NCBI RefSeq assembly: GCF_000308575.1
Contig: NZ_BAFZ01000041.1
Span: 62,001 to 126,000 of the forward strand
Direction: 5' to 3'
DNA from: Nocardia exalbida NBRC 100660
GTDB lineage: Bacteria > Actinomycetota > Actinomycetes > Mycobacteriales > Mycobacteriaceae
Length of the DNA stretch: 64,000 bases
Shown: piece by piece, positions 8,182 to 16,092 of the stretch
How the letters are laid out: each line of letters begins with the position of its first letter
Position numbering within the stretch: position 1 is the first letter of the stretch
Program-made: the position numbers and the translations under genes
Notes under the pieces: model-generated
Seen by the model: the letters and a program-made list of their open reading frames with translations, nothing else
Told to the model about the DNA's origin: nothing
Databases searched by the model: none

Positions 8182-8634
8182 TCAGCCGGTGAGGCTCGCG
8201 GATTCGGGTGTGACGGCCGCCATCAGGGCCGTATGGGCGATGTCCTCGTCGGTGTCCGACGGGATGACGCGCAGCACGATCAGGTCGTTGTCGCGGCCGA
8301 AGACGTACATCGTGTTCCACAGTTCGAAGGCATAGGAGTCGAGCCGGACGGTGTGACCACCGTGGATGGTGGTCTGCCGGGGCGCGGCCGCCCAGCACGT
8401 GGGGTCGTAGACGACGCGCCAGATGGGGCCGAGCCGCACGGTGAGAACTGCGAGCAGATCGGGCAGTTCCGCGGTGAGGTCACCGGAGCGGGGCCACCAC
8501 GCGCCATCGATGTAATCGCCGCGGTCCGCTTTCGGCTTCAACCTCAGCCGCGGGGTGTAGTCGGGTGGAACGTCGTGCCGCGCGTAGGGCAACCGTTCGG
8601 ATGTCGTGCTGGTAGCGATGCGGTGGAGTCGCAT
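8182..8634 (-). CDS. DUF5994 family protein (copy 1)
   Basis: A 150-residue member of the same family, first gene of a two-gene operon. ATG at 8634 follows AGAGGA. The family block is TPRLRLKPKADRG, then DGAWWPRSGDLTAELPDL and RLGPIWRVVYD. The C-terminal part (VLRVIPSDTDEDIAHTALMAA) is more typical of the family than in the downstream copy. The function is unknown. No catalytic motif, signal peptide or zinc ligand pattern is visible. The upstream region is shared with a divergent TetR regulator about 290 bases away. Confidence 0.82.
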   Translation of the reverse strand: MRLHRIATSTTSERLPYARHDVPPDYTPRLRLKPKADRGDYIDGAWWPRSGDLTAELPDLLAVLTVRLGPIWRVVYDPTCWAAAPRQTTIHGGHTVRLDSYAFELWNTMYVFGRDNDLIVLRVIPSDTDEDIAHTALMAAVTPESASLTG

Positions 8635-8870
8635 GTCGTGTCCTCTCGCGGGAGCGTCGCGTCGCCCGGCCGATGATGGCGCGATGGCTTCTGAATGCCG
8701 GGCGGTGCGGACGCTGGTCCGACGGCTTCGTAGACGGCCGGCGGTTCGACTCGGGGCGCGTGCCGGGAAGCGGCCGCGTGGGCGGTGGTCGTGATCTCCG
8801 GGAGCGGGATCGACGAAAGCGACCGGGCTCGAATGCCGTGTTCCTCCAGTACACGCCGAATATGTCCCAA
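8635..8870. other. Divergent intergenic region between DUF5994 and TetR genes
   Basis: Open frames pass through here in several registers, but none has a ribosome site, codon pattern or recognisable protein. Nothing is called apart from the promoters of the two divergent genes. Confidence 0.4.
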
Positions 8871-8891
8871 TGTCAACACTGTAGGTCTACA
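8871..8891 (+). promoter_or_regulatory. Operator-like element, copy 1 (TGTCAACnnTGTAnnTCTAC)
   Basis: The bases at 8871-8890 match TGTCAACnnTGTAnnTCTAC and contain the perfect short inverted repeat TGTAG-GT-CTACA at 8880-8891. The same element recurs just after the TetR gene. Lying 38 bases before the TetR start, it is a likely autoregulatory operator. Confidence 0.65.
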
Positions 8892-8928
8892 CTTCACAGT
8901 GGGTTCCAAGCATGTTGGAGGCATCGAG

Positions 8929-9648
8929 ATGGCCGAACCGGTCGATCGCACGGATGTGCGTCCGGTAGATCGCCGTTCCCGGCGTCCGACCGGCCGGGTC
9001 ACGAGGGCGGTCGTGCTGACCGCGGCGCTCGAGATCATCGATCGCGACGGCGTCGAGGGGTTGTCGATGCGTCGGTTGGCCGAGGCGGTAGGGCGGGATC
9101 CGATGGTGATCTATCGGCACGTACCGAACAAGGCGGCCTTGCTCGACGGCGTGGCCGAACTCGTGTTCGCGCAGCTGTCGATCGATGCCACCGATCCGGA
9201 TTGGGCGGCGCAACTGCGGGCGGTCGCCCAGGATTTCCGCCGGTTGGCGCTGGCGCATCCGCGGGTGGTGCCGTTGCTGGTGACCCGGCCGTTGGCCACG
9301 CCGTTGGGGTTGCGTCCGCCTGCGGTGATCCGCCCCCTGGAAGACATCCTTCAGTTGCTCACCCGTGCCGGATTCTCGGGCGCCGACGCGCTGCATGTCT
9401 ACCGCGCGGTGTTCGGCTTCCTGTACGGGCACGTTCTCAACGAGCTGCAAGAGATCGTGGAACGTCCCGACGAGACCGACGAGGTGCTGCGACTCGGGCT
9501 GTACCGCCTCCCGCTGGCGGAGTTCCCACTGCTCCGCCAACTCGCGCCCGTCCTCGCCGCCTACGACGGCGAAGCCGAACTCGAACGCGGCATCGACATC
9601 CTGCTCGCCGGGTTGAGCGTCACACTGCTCCAGCCCGGTCGGAAGTGA
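8929..9648 (+). CDS. TetR/AcrR-family regulator, probable regulator of the adjacent desaturase
   Basis: A 239-residue regulator. ATG at 8929 is chosen because GGAGG lies 7 bases upstream. The N-terminal HTH is at residues 30-75 (TAALEIIDRDGVEGLSMRRL, then AEAVGRDPMVIYRHV); the C-terminal ligand domain resembles the TetR_C class of tetracycline-repressor-like proteins (FLYGHVLNELQ). An identical 16-of-20-base element lies before and after the gene. The arrangement implies control both of itself and of the following small protein-desaturase unit, similar in logic to TetR control of fatty acid desaturation in mycobacteria. The inducer, perhaps an acyl chain, is inferred only. Confidence 0.9.
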   Translation: MAEPVDRTDVRPVDRRSRRPTGRVTRAVVLTAALEIIDRDGVEGLSMRRLAEAVGRDPMVIYRHVPNKAALLDGVAELVFAQLSIDATDPDWAAQLRAVAQDFRRLALAHPRVVPLLVTRPLATPLGLRPPAVIRPLEDILQLLTRAGFSGADALHVYRAVFGFLYGHVLNELQEIVERPDETDEVLRLGLYRLPLAEFPLLRQLAPVLAAYDGEAELERGIDILLAGLSVTLLQPGRK

Positions 9649-9650
9649 GT

Positions 9651-9670
9651 TGTCAACGATGTACATCTAC
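9651..9670 (+). promoter_or_regulatory. Operator-like element, copy 2, before the desaturase unit
   Basis: A second TGTCAACnnTGTAnnTCTAC element, differing from copy 1 only in the four n positions, directly after the TetR stop. An overlapping imperfect dyad CAACG...CGTTG spans 9654-9674 with a central ATGTACAT. It lies about 110 bases upstream of the small gene at 9782. Confidence 0.65.
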
Positions 9671-9781
9671 GTTGTAGACCGGAGTCGGTATGAACCGTAG
9701 GCTGGTGACAACCGGTTCGCGCATCCGCTGTCGGCCGATCGGACGAGTCCGTCGCCGCGGAATCGGAAGAGGGAACCTTCG

Positions 9782-9955
9782 ATGACCATCAAGAACAAAA
9801 TCGCGCACCAGGTTCGGTCGGGCCGCTCGCGTCTACGGATGCTGCTGGCCAGGACCGACGAAGACAGCCGTCGCAGGACGGACGTCGGAGGCAGACGTCC
9901 CGGCGGCACCATCGCACTGGCCGGGCGCAAGCTGAAGCAGGCGTTCACCCACTGA
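9782..9955 (+). CDS. Small basic protein, possibly a divergent CsbD-like protein
   Basis: A 57-residue protein opening MTIKNKIAHQVRSG and ending GRKLKQAFTH, with AGAGGGAA before the ATG. It is very basic (many Arg/Lys) and has no membrane segment. The length equals that of the CsbD protein at 19697-19870 (57 residues), and the ends are similar (KLKQAFTH against KVKDAFKH). The central part, however, lacks the acidic KEKxGExTGD repeat of real CsbD proteins, so homology is uncertain. It sits between the TetR operator and the desaturase on the same strand and is probably expressed with the desaturase. Confidence 0.55.
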   Translation: MTIKNKIAHQVRSGRSRLRMLLARTDEDSRRRTDVGGRRPGGTIALAGRKLKQAFTH

Positions 9956-10026
9956 TTCCGAACTCGACCGTCCGGAGATGGCGGCTCTCGTCGCGGCGAA
10001 GTGCTCCAGAGACGAGGTACTGACCG

Positions 10027-11232
10027 ATGGCAATCACGCAGGTCGCGGCTTACGCGCATCTGAGCGAGGCGGATATCGAAGCGATGGGGCGGGAGTTCGA
10101 TGCGATTCGCCGTGACATCCTCGAACGACGCGGCGCCCGGGACGCCGCCTATATCCGCCGGACGATCGCGTTCCAGCGAATACTGGACGCTGCGTCCCGG
10201 CTGGTGATCGCCGGCACGCGAACGAAAGCCGGCTGGCTGCTGGGTACGACGGCGCTGGCGGTGGCAAAGAGCATCGAGAATATGGAGATCGGCCACAATG
10301 TGGGCCACGGCCAATGGGATTGGATGAACGACCCGGAAATTCATTCCACGACCTGGGAATGGGATATGGCCGGTCTGTCGTCCCAATGGCGCTATGCGCA
10401 CAACTATCGCCATCACGTGTACACCAATGTGCTCGGCATGGACGACGATATCGGCTTCGGCGTGATGCGGGTGACCCGCGATCAGCGGTGGCGGCCGCGG
10501 CTGCTGTTGCAACCGTTGCAGAACCTGTTCCTGGCGATGACGTTCGAATGGGGCATCGCCCTGCACGACTTGGACTCCGAGCGTGCCCGCGCGCCTGGGC
10601 CTGCGGAGGAGGCCGACCAGGGCAGGGCACTGATCCGGAAGATAGTGCGGCAGGCGGGCAAGGACTATGTGCTCTTTCCGGCGCTGAGCGGGCGGCGCTG
10701 GCGACGCACGCTCGCTGCGAACACCACTGCCAATCTTCTGCGTAACCTCTGGGCATATGTGGTGATCTTCTGTGGTCATTTCCCGGACGGCGCGGAGAAA
10801 TTCACCGCGGCCGTGGTGGAGCACGAGACGAAGGCCGAGTGGTATCTGCGGCAGATGCTCGGCAGCGCGAACTTCGAGGCCGGACCGGTCCTGGCGTTCA
10901 TGAGCGGGAATCTGTGCCACCAGATCGAGCACCACCTGTTTCCGGACCTGCCCAGCAACCGGTACGCCGAGATAGCCGTGCGGGTGCGCGGGATATGTGA
11001 CAAATACGATCTGCCCTATACCACCGGGCCGCTGATCCGGCAGTACCTGCTGACCTTGCGCACCATCCACAAGCTGGCCCTCCCGGACAGCTTGCTGACC
11101 GCGACCTCCGACGACGCGCCCGAGACCGCCTCGGAACGCAAGTTCGACGCCCACGCGGCGTCCGGATCCGGCGCGTTTCCCCGGCGCGGCCTGCGCACCG
11201 CGCTCCTGCGCACCGGTCGGCTGCGGTCCTGA
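10027..11232 (+). CDS. Membrane fatty acid desaturase
   Basis: A 401-residue di-iron membrane desaturase. All three histidine boxes are present: HNVGH at 90-94, HNYRHH at 125-130, and HQIEHH near 298-303 followed by LFPD. Hydrophobic stretches near 60-85 and 245-262 are the probable membrane segments. The architecture matches the acyl-CoA/acyl-lipid desaturase family that includes mycobacterial DesA3 (stearoyl-CoA delta-9). The partner oxidoreductase that reduces DesA3 is not next to this gene. The C-terminal 45 residues are polar and variable. It is probably under the control of the TetR regulator encoded upstream. It is convergent with kup. A frame of more than 1000 codons on the opposite strand is a shadow. 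Confidence 0.9.
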   Translation: MAITQVAAYAHLSEADIEAMGREFDAIRRDILERRGARDAAYIRRTIAFQRILDAASRLVIAGTRTKAGWLLGTTALAVAKSIENMEIGHNVGHGQWDWMNDPEIHSTTWEWDMAGLSSQWRYAHNYRHHVYTNVLGMDDDIGFGVMRVTRDQRWRPRLLLQPLQNLFLAMTFEWGIALHDLDSERARAPGPAEEADQGRALIRKIVRQAGKDYVLFPALSGRRWRRTLAANTTANLLRNLWAYVVIFCGHFPDGAEKFTAAVVEHETKAEWYLRQMLGSANFEAGPVLAFMSGNLCHQIEHHLFPDLPSNRYAEIAVRVRGICDKYDLPYTTGPLIRQYLLTLRTIHKLALPDSLLTATSDDAPETASERKFDAHAASGSGAFPRRGLRTALLRTGRLRS

Positions 11233-11273
11233 GCGTCCGAGGCCCGCTGGGAGACGACGCCGCGGCCGAGTGT

Positions 11274-13238
11274 TCAGATCTCGATGTGCGCGCCCATGAT
11301 GACGGTGCGTTCGCGCGGCAGGCCGAACTGCTCGGCGGCGTCGGCGGTGATGTAGGAGGTGGCGATGAACAGGTGTTTGCGCCACGCGGCCATCGTCGGC
11401 TCGGAGCCGGCGCGCAGCTCGATCTTCGACAGGAAGTAGGACGCCTGGTCCAGCTGCAAGGGCCCCTCGGTGACGGCGGGGTCGAGCAGCGCCAGCGCGC
11501 CGGGCACGTCCTGGGGTTCCATGTAGCCAAACCGGGCGCGGACGTGGATGATCCCGTCCTCGGTATAGCCCAGGGAGTCGACGCTGATCCGCTGATCGGC
11601 CGGAACGCGGGGCACGGGCTCGGTCTCGATCGACATGATCACGACGTGCGCGTGGCGTACGTGATTGTGTTCGGCGTTGGCCCGCATGGCCAGCGGCGCG
11701 GTTCGCTTGCCGCGGTTGAGGAAGACGGCCGTGCCGGGGACCTGGCGTATCGACGGGTCGTCGCCCGCGTGCAGGTGATCGATGAATTCGCGCAGCGACC
11801 CTTCCCGTCGTTCGCGTTCGGCGCTGACGATCTCGCGTCCACGCTGCCAGGTGGTCATGACGGTGAACGCGGTCAGCGCGATCAGCAGTGGCAGCCACGC
11901 ACCGTGCACGAGCTTGGTCAGATTCGCCGCGACGAACAGCAGGTCTACCGACACCAAGGGGACGGCGCCCAAGGCGAGCAGCCACAGCGGGATGTTCCAT
12001 CTGCGGCGGGCGATGTAGAAGAACAGCAGGGTGGTGATGGTGATCGTGCCGGTCACCGCCATGCCGAACGCGTAGGCCAGCGCCGCCGAACTGCGGAAGG
12101 CGAACACCAGGGTGAGTACCGAGACCATCAGCAGCCAGTTGATCCACGGGACGTAGATCTGGCCGACGGTGGCCTCGGAGGTGTGCGCGATCCGCAGCCG
12201 GGGCAGGTAGCCGAGCCGGGCGGCTTGGGAGGCCACCGAGTACGCGCCGGTGATCACCGCCTGGGAGGCGATCACCGTCGCCGCGGTGGCCAGCAGCACC
12301 AGCGGCAGCCGGCCCCATGCGGGCATGAGCAGGAAGAACGGGCTGCTGACGTGGCGGGAATCGCCGAGGATCAACGCGCCCTGGCCGAAGTAGCTGAGGA
12401 TGCACGCCGGGAAAACCATGATCAGCCAGGCCCGGGTGATCGAGCGGCGGCCGAAGTGACCCATGTCGGCGAACAGTGCCTCCGCTCCGGTCACCGCGAG
12501 GACGATCGCGGCCAAGGCGAAGAAGGCGGTGCCGAAATGACCGAACAGGAAACCCAGCGCGTAGGTCGGTGACAGGGCCCGCAGGATCTGCGGATGAGCG
12601 GCGATGCCCGCCACCCCGCACGCGCCGATGGTCAGGAACCACACGATCATCACCGGTCCGAACACCCGGCCCACCGCCGCGGTGCCCCGGCGCTGCACCA
12701 GGAACAGCGTCACGATGATCACCGCGGTGATCGGCACGACGAATTCCCGCAGCGACGGCTCCACGACCTCGATTCCCTCGACGGCGGACAGCACCGAGAT
12801 CGCCGGAGTGATCATGCTGTCGCCGAAGAACAGCGAAGCGCCGAAGATGCCCACCGCCGCCAGCACCGCGGTCTGGCGCCGCCCGCGTTGCGAGCCCCAC
12901 CGGCGCAGCTGCGTGATCAGCGCCATGATGCCGCCCTCACCGTCGTTGTCGGCGCGCAGGGCCAGCAGGATGTAGGTGACGGTGACGATGATGGTCACCG
13001 ACCAGAAGATCAGCGAGACCACGCCGTACACGTTGTCCGTGGTGACGGGCACCGGATGCGGGTCGCGCGGGTTGAACACGGTCTGGATGGTGTAGATCGG
13101 GCTGGTCCCGATGTCGCCGAACACCACGCCCAGTGCGGCGATCACCACACTCAGCCGCGCGGTGTCGTGCGCGTTCGGCCCGGCGGACGCCGGGGATCGT
13201 GCCTCGTCGGATGTGGTCGTGTACTGCTGATCGGTCAC
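11274..13238 (-). CDS. kup: KUP-family potassium uptake transporter
   Basis: A 654-residue transporter with GTG start at 13238, preceded by AGGAG. The family signature GDIGTSPIYT lies in the first membrane helix (about residues 40-50). About twelve hydrophobic helices follow to near residue 440, and then a cytoplasmic C-terminal domain of about 200 residues containing VPGTAVFLNRG. Kup proteins are proton-coupled K+ importers. The gene stands alone between the convergent desaturase and an AraC-type regulator encoded on the same strand upstream. Full length and intact motifs indicate a working protein. Confidence 0.93.
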   Translation of the reverse strand: MTDQQYTTTSDEARSPASAGPNAHDTARLSVVIAALGVVFGDIGTSPIYTIQTVFNPRDPHPVPVTTDNVYGVVSLIFWSVTIIVTVTYILLALRADNDGEGGIMALITQLRRWGSQRGRRQTAVLAAVGIFGASLFFGDSMITPAISVLSAVEGIEVVEPSLREFVVPITAVIIVTLFLVQRRGTAAVGRVFGPVMIVWFLTIGACGVAGIAAHPQILRALSPTYALGFLFGHFGTAFFALAAIVLAVTGAEALFADMGHFGRRSITRAWLIMVFPACILSYFGQGALILGDSRHVSSPFFLLMPAWGRLPLVLLATAATVIASQAVITGAYSVASQAARLGYLPRLRIAHTSEATVGQIYVPWINWLLMVSVLTLVFAFRSSAALAYAFGMAVTGTITITTLLFFYIARRRWNIPLWLLALGAVPLVSVDLLFVAANLTKLVHGAWLPLLIALTAFTVMTTWQRGREIVSAERERREGSLREFIDHLHAGDDPSIRQVPGTAVFLNRGKRTAPLAMRANAEHNHVRHAHVVIMSIETEPVPRVPADQRISVDSLGYTEDGIIHVRARFGYMEPQDVPGALALLDPAVTEGPLQLDQASYFLSKIELRAGSEPTMAAWRKHLFIATSYITADAAEQFGLPRERTVIMGAHIEI

Positions 13239-13284
13239 GGAGATTCTCCTCGCGCGGGTTCCTCGGCCGCTTCCGGCGCTCGAC

Positions 13285-14289
13285 TCAATACGACACGCGC
13301 GTCATGCGGATCTCGGAGATCGACATGCCCCGACGGCGGCGGAACAATCCGCGCAGGGTTCCGGCGTTGAGATAGCCCACCTTGGCGGCCACCGCGTCCA
13401 CCGTGAGCGCTGTGGTGCGCAGCAGGTGCACGGCCCGTTCGAGGCGGATGTCGTGCACGAACTCCGTGGGGGACATGCCGAGTTCGGCGTGCGTGGCGCG
13501 TTGCAGGCTGCGTTCGGTGACACCGATGGCGCGGGCGGCGTGGGCGATCCGGAAATTCTCGCCGAGATGTTCGCGGACCCAGCGTTCGAAGGCGGCGGTG
13601 ACGGAATCGCCCCTGGCGATGACCTCGGGAACGATGAACTCGCGTTGTGGTCGTCCCGCGCCGACCGCGAGATAGCGCATCGCGCGCTCGGCCAGCGCCG
13701 GGCTTCTCGAGGCGATCAGCGACAGCGCCAGGTCCATGTGCGACAGCGCCGCGCCCGCGGTGGTGACGCCTTGGCCGCGGCACAGCGTCCGGCCCTCGTC
13801 CAGTTCGACGCGCGGATAACGGCGCCGGAAGCTGGGGCCGAGCCACCAGCTCGTGGTCGCCGCGGAACCGTCCAGCACGCCCGCCTCGGCCAGGAAGAAC
13901 GTTCCGGTGCAGGCCGCGGCCAGATGAGCGCCCCGATCCCGTGCGGCGACGAGCCGGTCGAGCACGGGGCGGCTGGCCGGTGCGGAGATGAGCTCGATAA
14001 GCGCCGCGGCCTCCAGCACGTTCACCGCGGGCACGATCATCAGCTCGAATTCGTCGCCGAGTTCGTCGAGCGGGATCGTCGGCACGGTGTTGCCGTTGCC
14101 CGACCGCACCGTGGCGCCGAACGACGCGCTGCGGATCCGCCACGGCTGCGGCGGGTCGGCAAGTTCGGTGCGCACGGCGTTGGCGGTGTTGAAGGTCTCC
14201 AGCAAGGCGGCGTATCCGAAATCGGCTACCCCGTCCACCACGAAGACGACGACGTCCATGTCGGAAACGGTACCGAAGATGTCGTTCAC
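13285..14289 (-). CDS. GlxA-family AraC-type transcriptional regulator (DJ-1/PfpI + HTH)
   Basis: A 334-residue regulator. The N-terminal half (about 10-190) is a DJ-1/PfpI domain, with the nucleophile-elbow-like AAACTGTFFLAEAG near residue 125. The C-terminal 100 residues form two AraC HTHs (RIAHAARAIGVTERSLQRAT; VDAVAAKVGYLNAGTLRGLF). GTG at 14289 and ATG at 14259 (MDVVVFVV) are both possible starts; the second leaves a tighter domain. It is divergent from a glyoxalase-fold gene about 100 bases away, the usual layout for a regulator and its target. The ligand is unknown. Confidence 0.9.
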   Translation of the reverse strand: MNDIFGTVSDMDVVVFVVDGVADFGYAALLETFNTANAVRTELADPPQPWRIRSASFGATVRSGNGNTVPTIPLDELGDEFELMIVPAVNVLEAAALIELISAPASRPVLDRLVAARDRGAHLAAACTGTFFLAEAGVLDGSAATTSWWLGPSFRRRYPRVELDEGRTLCRGQGVTTAGAALSHMDLALSLIASRSPALAERAMRYLAVGAGRPQREFIVPEVIARGDSVTAAFERWVREHLGENFRIAHAARAIGVTERSLQRATHAELGMSPTEFVHDIRLERAVHLLRTTALTVDAVAAKVGYLNAGTLRGLFRRRRGMSISEIRMTRVSY

Positions 14290-14391
14290 GACACTCCGTT
14301 CCGCGGAAGTTCTGTCCTACTGTCATCGCGAGACGGCTCGCCGCCGGCGGAGTCGTTCCAGCCCGCAGTACCTCGACGCTTGGGAGTTCGC

Positions 14392-14823
14392 GTGACCATG
14401 ATCGATACCACCGGTACGCACCACATCCGGTTGACGGTGACCGATATCGAGCGGTCCCGCGCTTTCTACCGAGATGTGCTCGGCTTCCCGATCGCCGCCG
14501 AATCCTCTGGCAGCCCGGATGATCCTGCGGTGCGCGCGGACCCGATGCGCCTGTTCGGCGGGGTGGTGTTCCAGGCCAACGGGATGTTGCTCGGCCTGCG
14601 CCCGGTGGCCGCCGCGACGGATCGATTCGATTCCGAGCGTGTGGGATTGGACCACCTCAGCTTCGCCGTCCCCGCGCGGGACGATCTGGTGGCCGCGGCC
14701 GCGCGCCTGTCCGAGGCAGGCATCGAACACGGGAAGATCACGGAAATGGCCGATTTCGGCATCGCGATCCTGTCGTTCTCCGATCCCGACGGCATACATC
14801 TCGAACTCACTGCGCCACTGTGA
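14392..14823 (+). CDS. VOC (glyoxalase/bleomycin resistance) family protein
   Basis: A 143-residue protein. GTG at 14392 is preferred because GGGAG lies 5 bases upstream; ATG at 14398 is the alternative. Two beta-alpha-beta-beta-beta units are visible: HHIRLTVTDIERSRAFYRDV at 10-30 and LDHLSFAVPARDDLVAAA near 82-98. The potential metal ligands are H11, the E of FQANGML-adjacent strand region, H84 and the E of IHLELTAPL. The family includes dioxygenases, glyoxalases and resistance proteins, and the reaction cannot be fixed. It is divergent from a GlxA-type regulator that probably controls it. Confidence 0.85.
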   Translation: MTMIDTTGTHHIRLTVTDIERSRAFYRDVLGFPIAAESSGSPDDPAVRADPMRLFGGVVFQANGMLLGLRPVAAATDRFDSERVGLDHLSFAVPARDDLVAAAARLSEAGIEHGKITEMADFGIAILSFSDPDGIHLELTAPL

Positions 14824-14932
14824 GTTTGCATGCGCCCAGCGCGGGCATGCCCGATCCGGAATGAACGCTGTCCCGATGAAGGCTTCGACGACCGGCCGCG
14901 GCATCGGTGTGGTCGTGCCGAGGAGGTAGCCG

Positions 14933-15424
14933 ATGCTGGTCCAGCGTGCGCGACCACGAAAGCCGTCCGAGAGTTCGGCGTTGCCGAGCCCCAGCGCACT
15001 GCTGTGCGCGCTGGGCGGTCAGCACGTGCAGGGGCCGGTGAGCCGGTGGGCACGCGAGCTGACCGAACTGCACCGGCAGCGGCGTGAGCAGGCGCGGGAC
15101 CTGGCCGAGCTGGAGCGGCGCCGTGCCGAGTTCGTCGACCGGATCGACACGTGGGCGACGTTGCAGCTGCCGTCCGCCGCGCCGGGTGTGCGGCTGCACG
15201 ACGTCAGCCTGGGCGTGATGATCGACCGGATGGCCGCCGTGGCGGAAGAGGCGTTCCATCTGCTGATGAACGACGATCCGGGTGGCGAGCGCATGCACGC
15301 GGCATGGACCCGGCTGGCGGAATTGGAGATCGCCTACACCGATCTGGTGCGTGCGGTCGGTGACGGACGTCGTCGTCTTCCGCCGAAACGGGTAGGGCCG
15401 TTGCCTGCCCCGGGAACCGAATGA
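14933..15424 (+). CDS. DUF4254 domain-containing protein
   Basis: A 163-residue protein with a textbook AGGAGG before ATG at 14933. The family pattern is clear: ELTELHRQRREQARDLAELE, then IDTWATLQLP, LGVMIDRMAAVAEEAF, and a final RAVGDGRRRLPPKR. It is predicted to be mostly helical. DUF4254 proteins are small actinobacterial proteins of unknown role, often near regulators or glycosyl enzymes. It is followed by an rsbW-sigF pair on the same strand, but 230 bases separate them, so co-transcription is uncertain. Confidence 0.85.
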   Translation: MLVQRARPRKPSESSALPSPSALLCALGGQHVQGPVSRWARELTELHRQRREQARDLAELERRRAEFVDRIDTWATLQLPSAAPGVRLHDVSLGVMIDRMAAVAEEAFHLLMNDDPGGERMHAAWTRLAELEIAYTDLVRAVGDGRRRLPPKRVGPLPAPGTE

Positions 15425-15654
15425 TCCGGGCGGGAGCGATCGAGCGCCGGACTCGAGGGGCCGGAGTCTGCCACCCCGGGGGGAAAGTGCAGGTCATCCG
15501 CATTGTCCACGGGGGTGGGGAGCCGGCGCGGACCGTCGTGACGTGTCGCCGCGGGCGAGGACGCACGCGTTGTGCCGTGGCCGATCGAAGCGAGTGGACG
15601 AGAGGGCGTAGGCTGAGCGCTCCGACGGACGGCGCGACTTTCTGGGAGCGGTGC

Positions 15655-16092
15655 ATGAGCAAGGGTGAGGGGACTCCTCCCGCTACTACGCGGACCGGCA
15701 CGATCAGTGTGCGGGTGCCCGCGGTCTCCGAACAGCTGGCGATGCTGCGTGCCTTGGCCGAGACCGTCATGCTCATGGCCGATTTCGGCATCGATGAGGT
15801 GACCGATATCCGGCTGGCCCTCGACGAGGTGGCCAGCGCGCTCGTGCTGGACGCGGTGGACGGGGCGGAGCTCGAGTGCGGGTTCGGCTTCGAGGACGAC
15901 GCGGTGGAGGTGCGCGTGTCCACCGTCACGGTGTCGGACACCAGCCCGGACGAGTCCGGCTTCGGCTGGCACATCGTCGCGACGCTGACGGATTCGGTCT
16001 CGGCCACGCGAGGCGCACACGACTCCGCCGCGGGCGGCTACCCGACTGTCGTCGACTTCCGTTGGGTCCGCGGCGGCTCGAATAATGAGTAG
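15655..16092 (+). CDS. rsbW: RsbW-type anti-sigma factor (serine kinase ATPase fold)
   Basis: A 145-residue GHKL/HATPase anti-sigma factor. ATG at 15655 follows GGGAG. The N-box is IRLALDEVASALVLDAV (E and the region normally containing N; the canonical Asn is replaced here by Ala or Val), and the G-box region is SGFGWHIVATLTDSV. Such proteins hold SigF/SigB inactive and are opposed by anti-anti-sigma proteins, none of which is encoded nearby. The stop overlaps the start of the sigma factor gene by 8 bases, so the two are translationally coupled, as in usfX-sigF of mycobacteria. Confidence 0.88.
   Translation: MSKGEGTPPATTRTGTISVRVPAVSEQLAMLRALAETVMLMADFGIDEVTDIRLALDEVASALVLDAVDGAELECGFGFEDDAVEVRVSTVTVSDTSPDESGFGWHIVATLTDSVSATRGAHDSAAGGYPTVVDFRWVRGGSNNE

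Noticed and set aside
9667..12900. Very long open frame (more than 1000 codons) on the minus strand through the desaturase and kup genes
   Set aside because: It crosses real genes in the wrong register, with Arg/His/Gly/Pro-rich low-complexity translation and no domain. Such antisense frames are common at this GC content.
13426..14823. Long plus-strand frame extending the VOC gene upstream by more than 300 codons
   Set aside because: The extension is antisense to the GlxA-type regulator; the ribosome site and family start are at 14392.
15425..15654. SigF autoregulatory promoter before rsbW
   Set aside because: No GTTT-N15-17-GGGTAT match was found; only a weak GGGCGTA at 15605-15611 without a matching -35.
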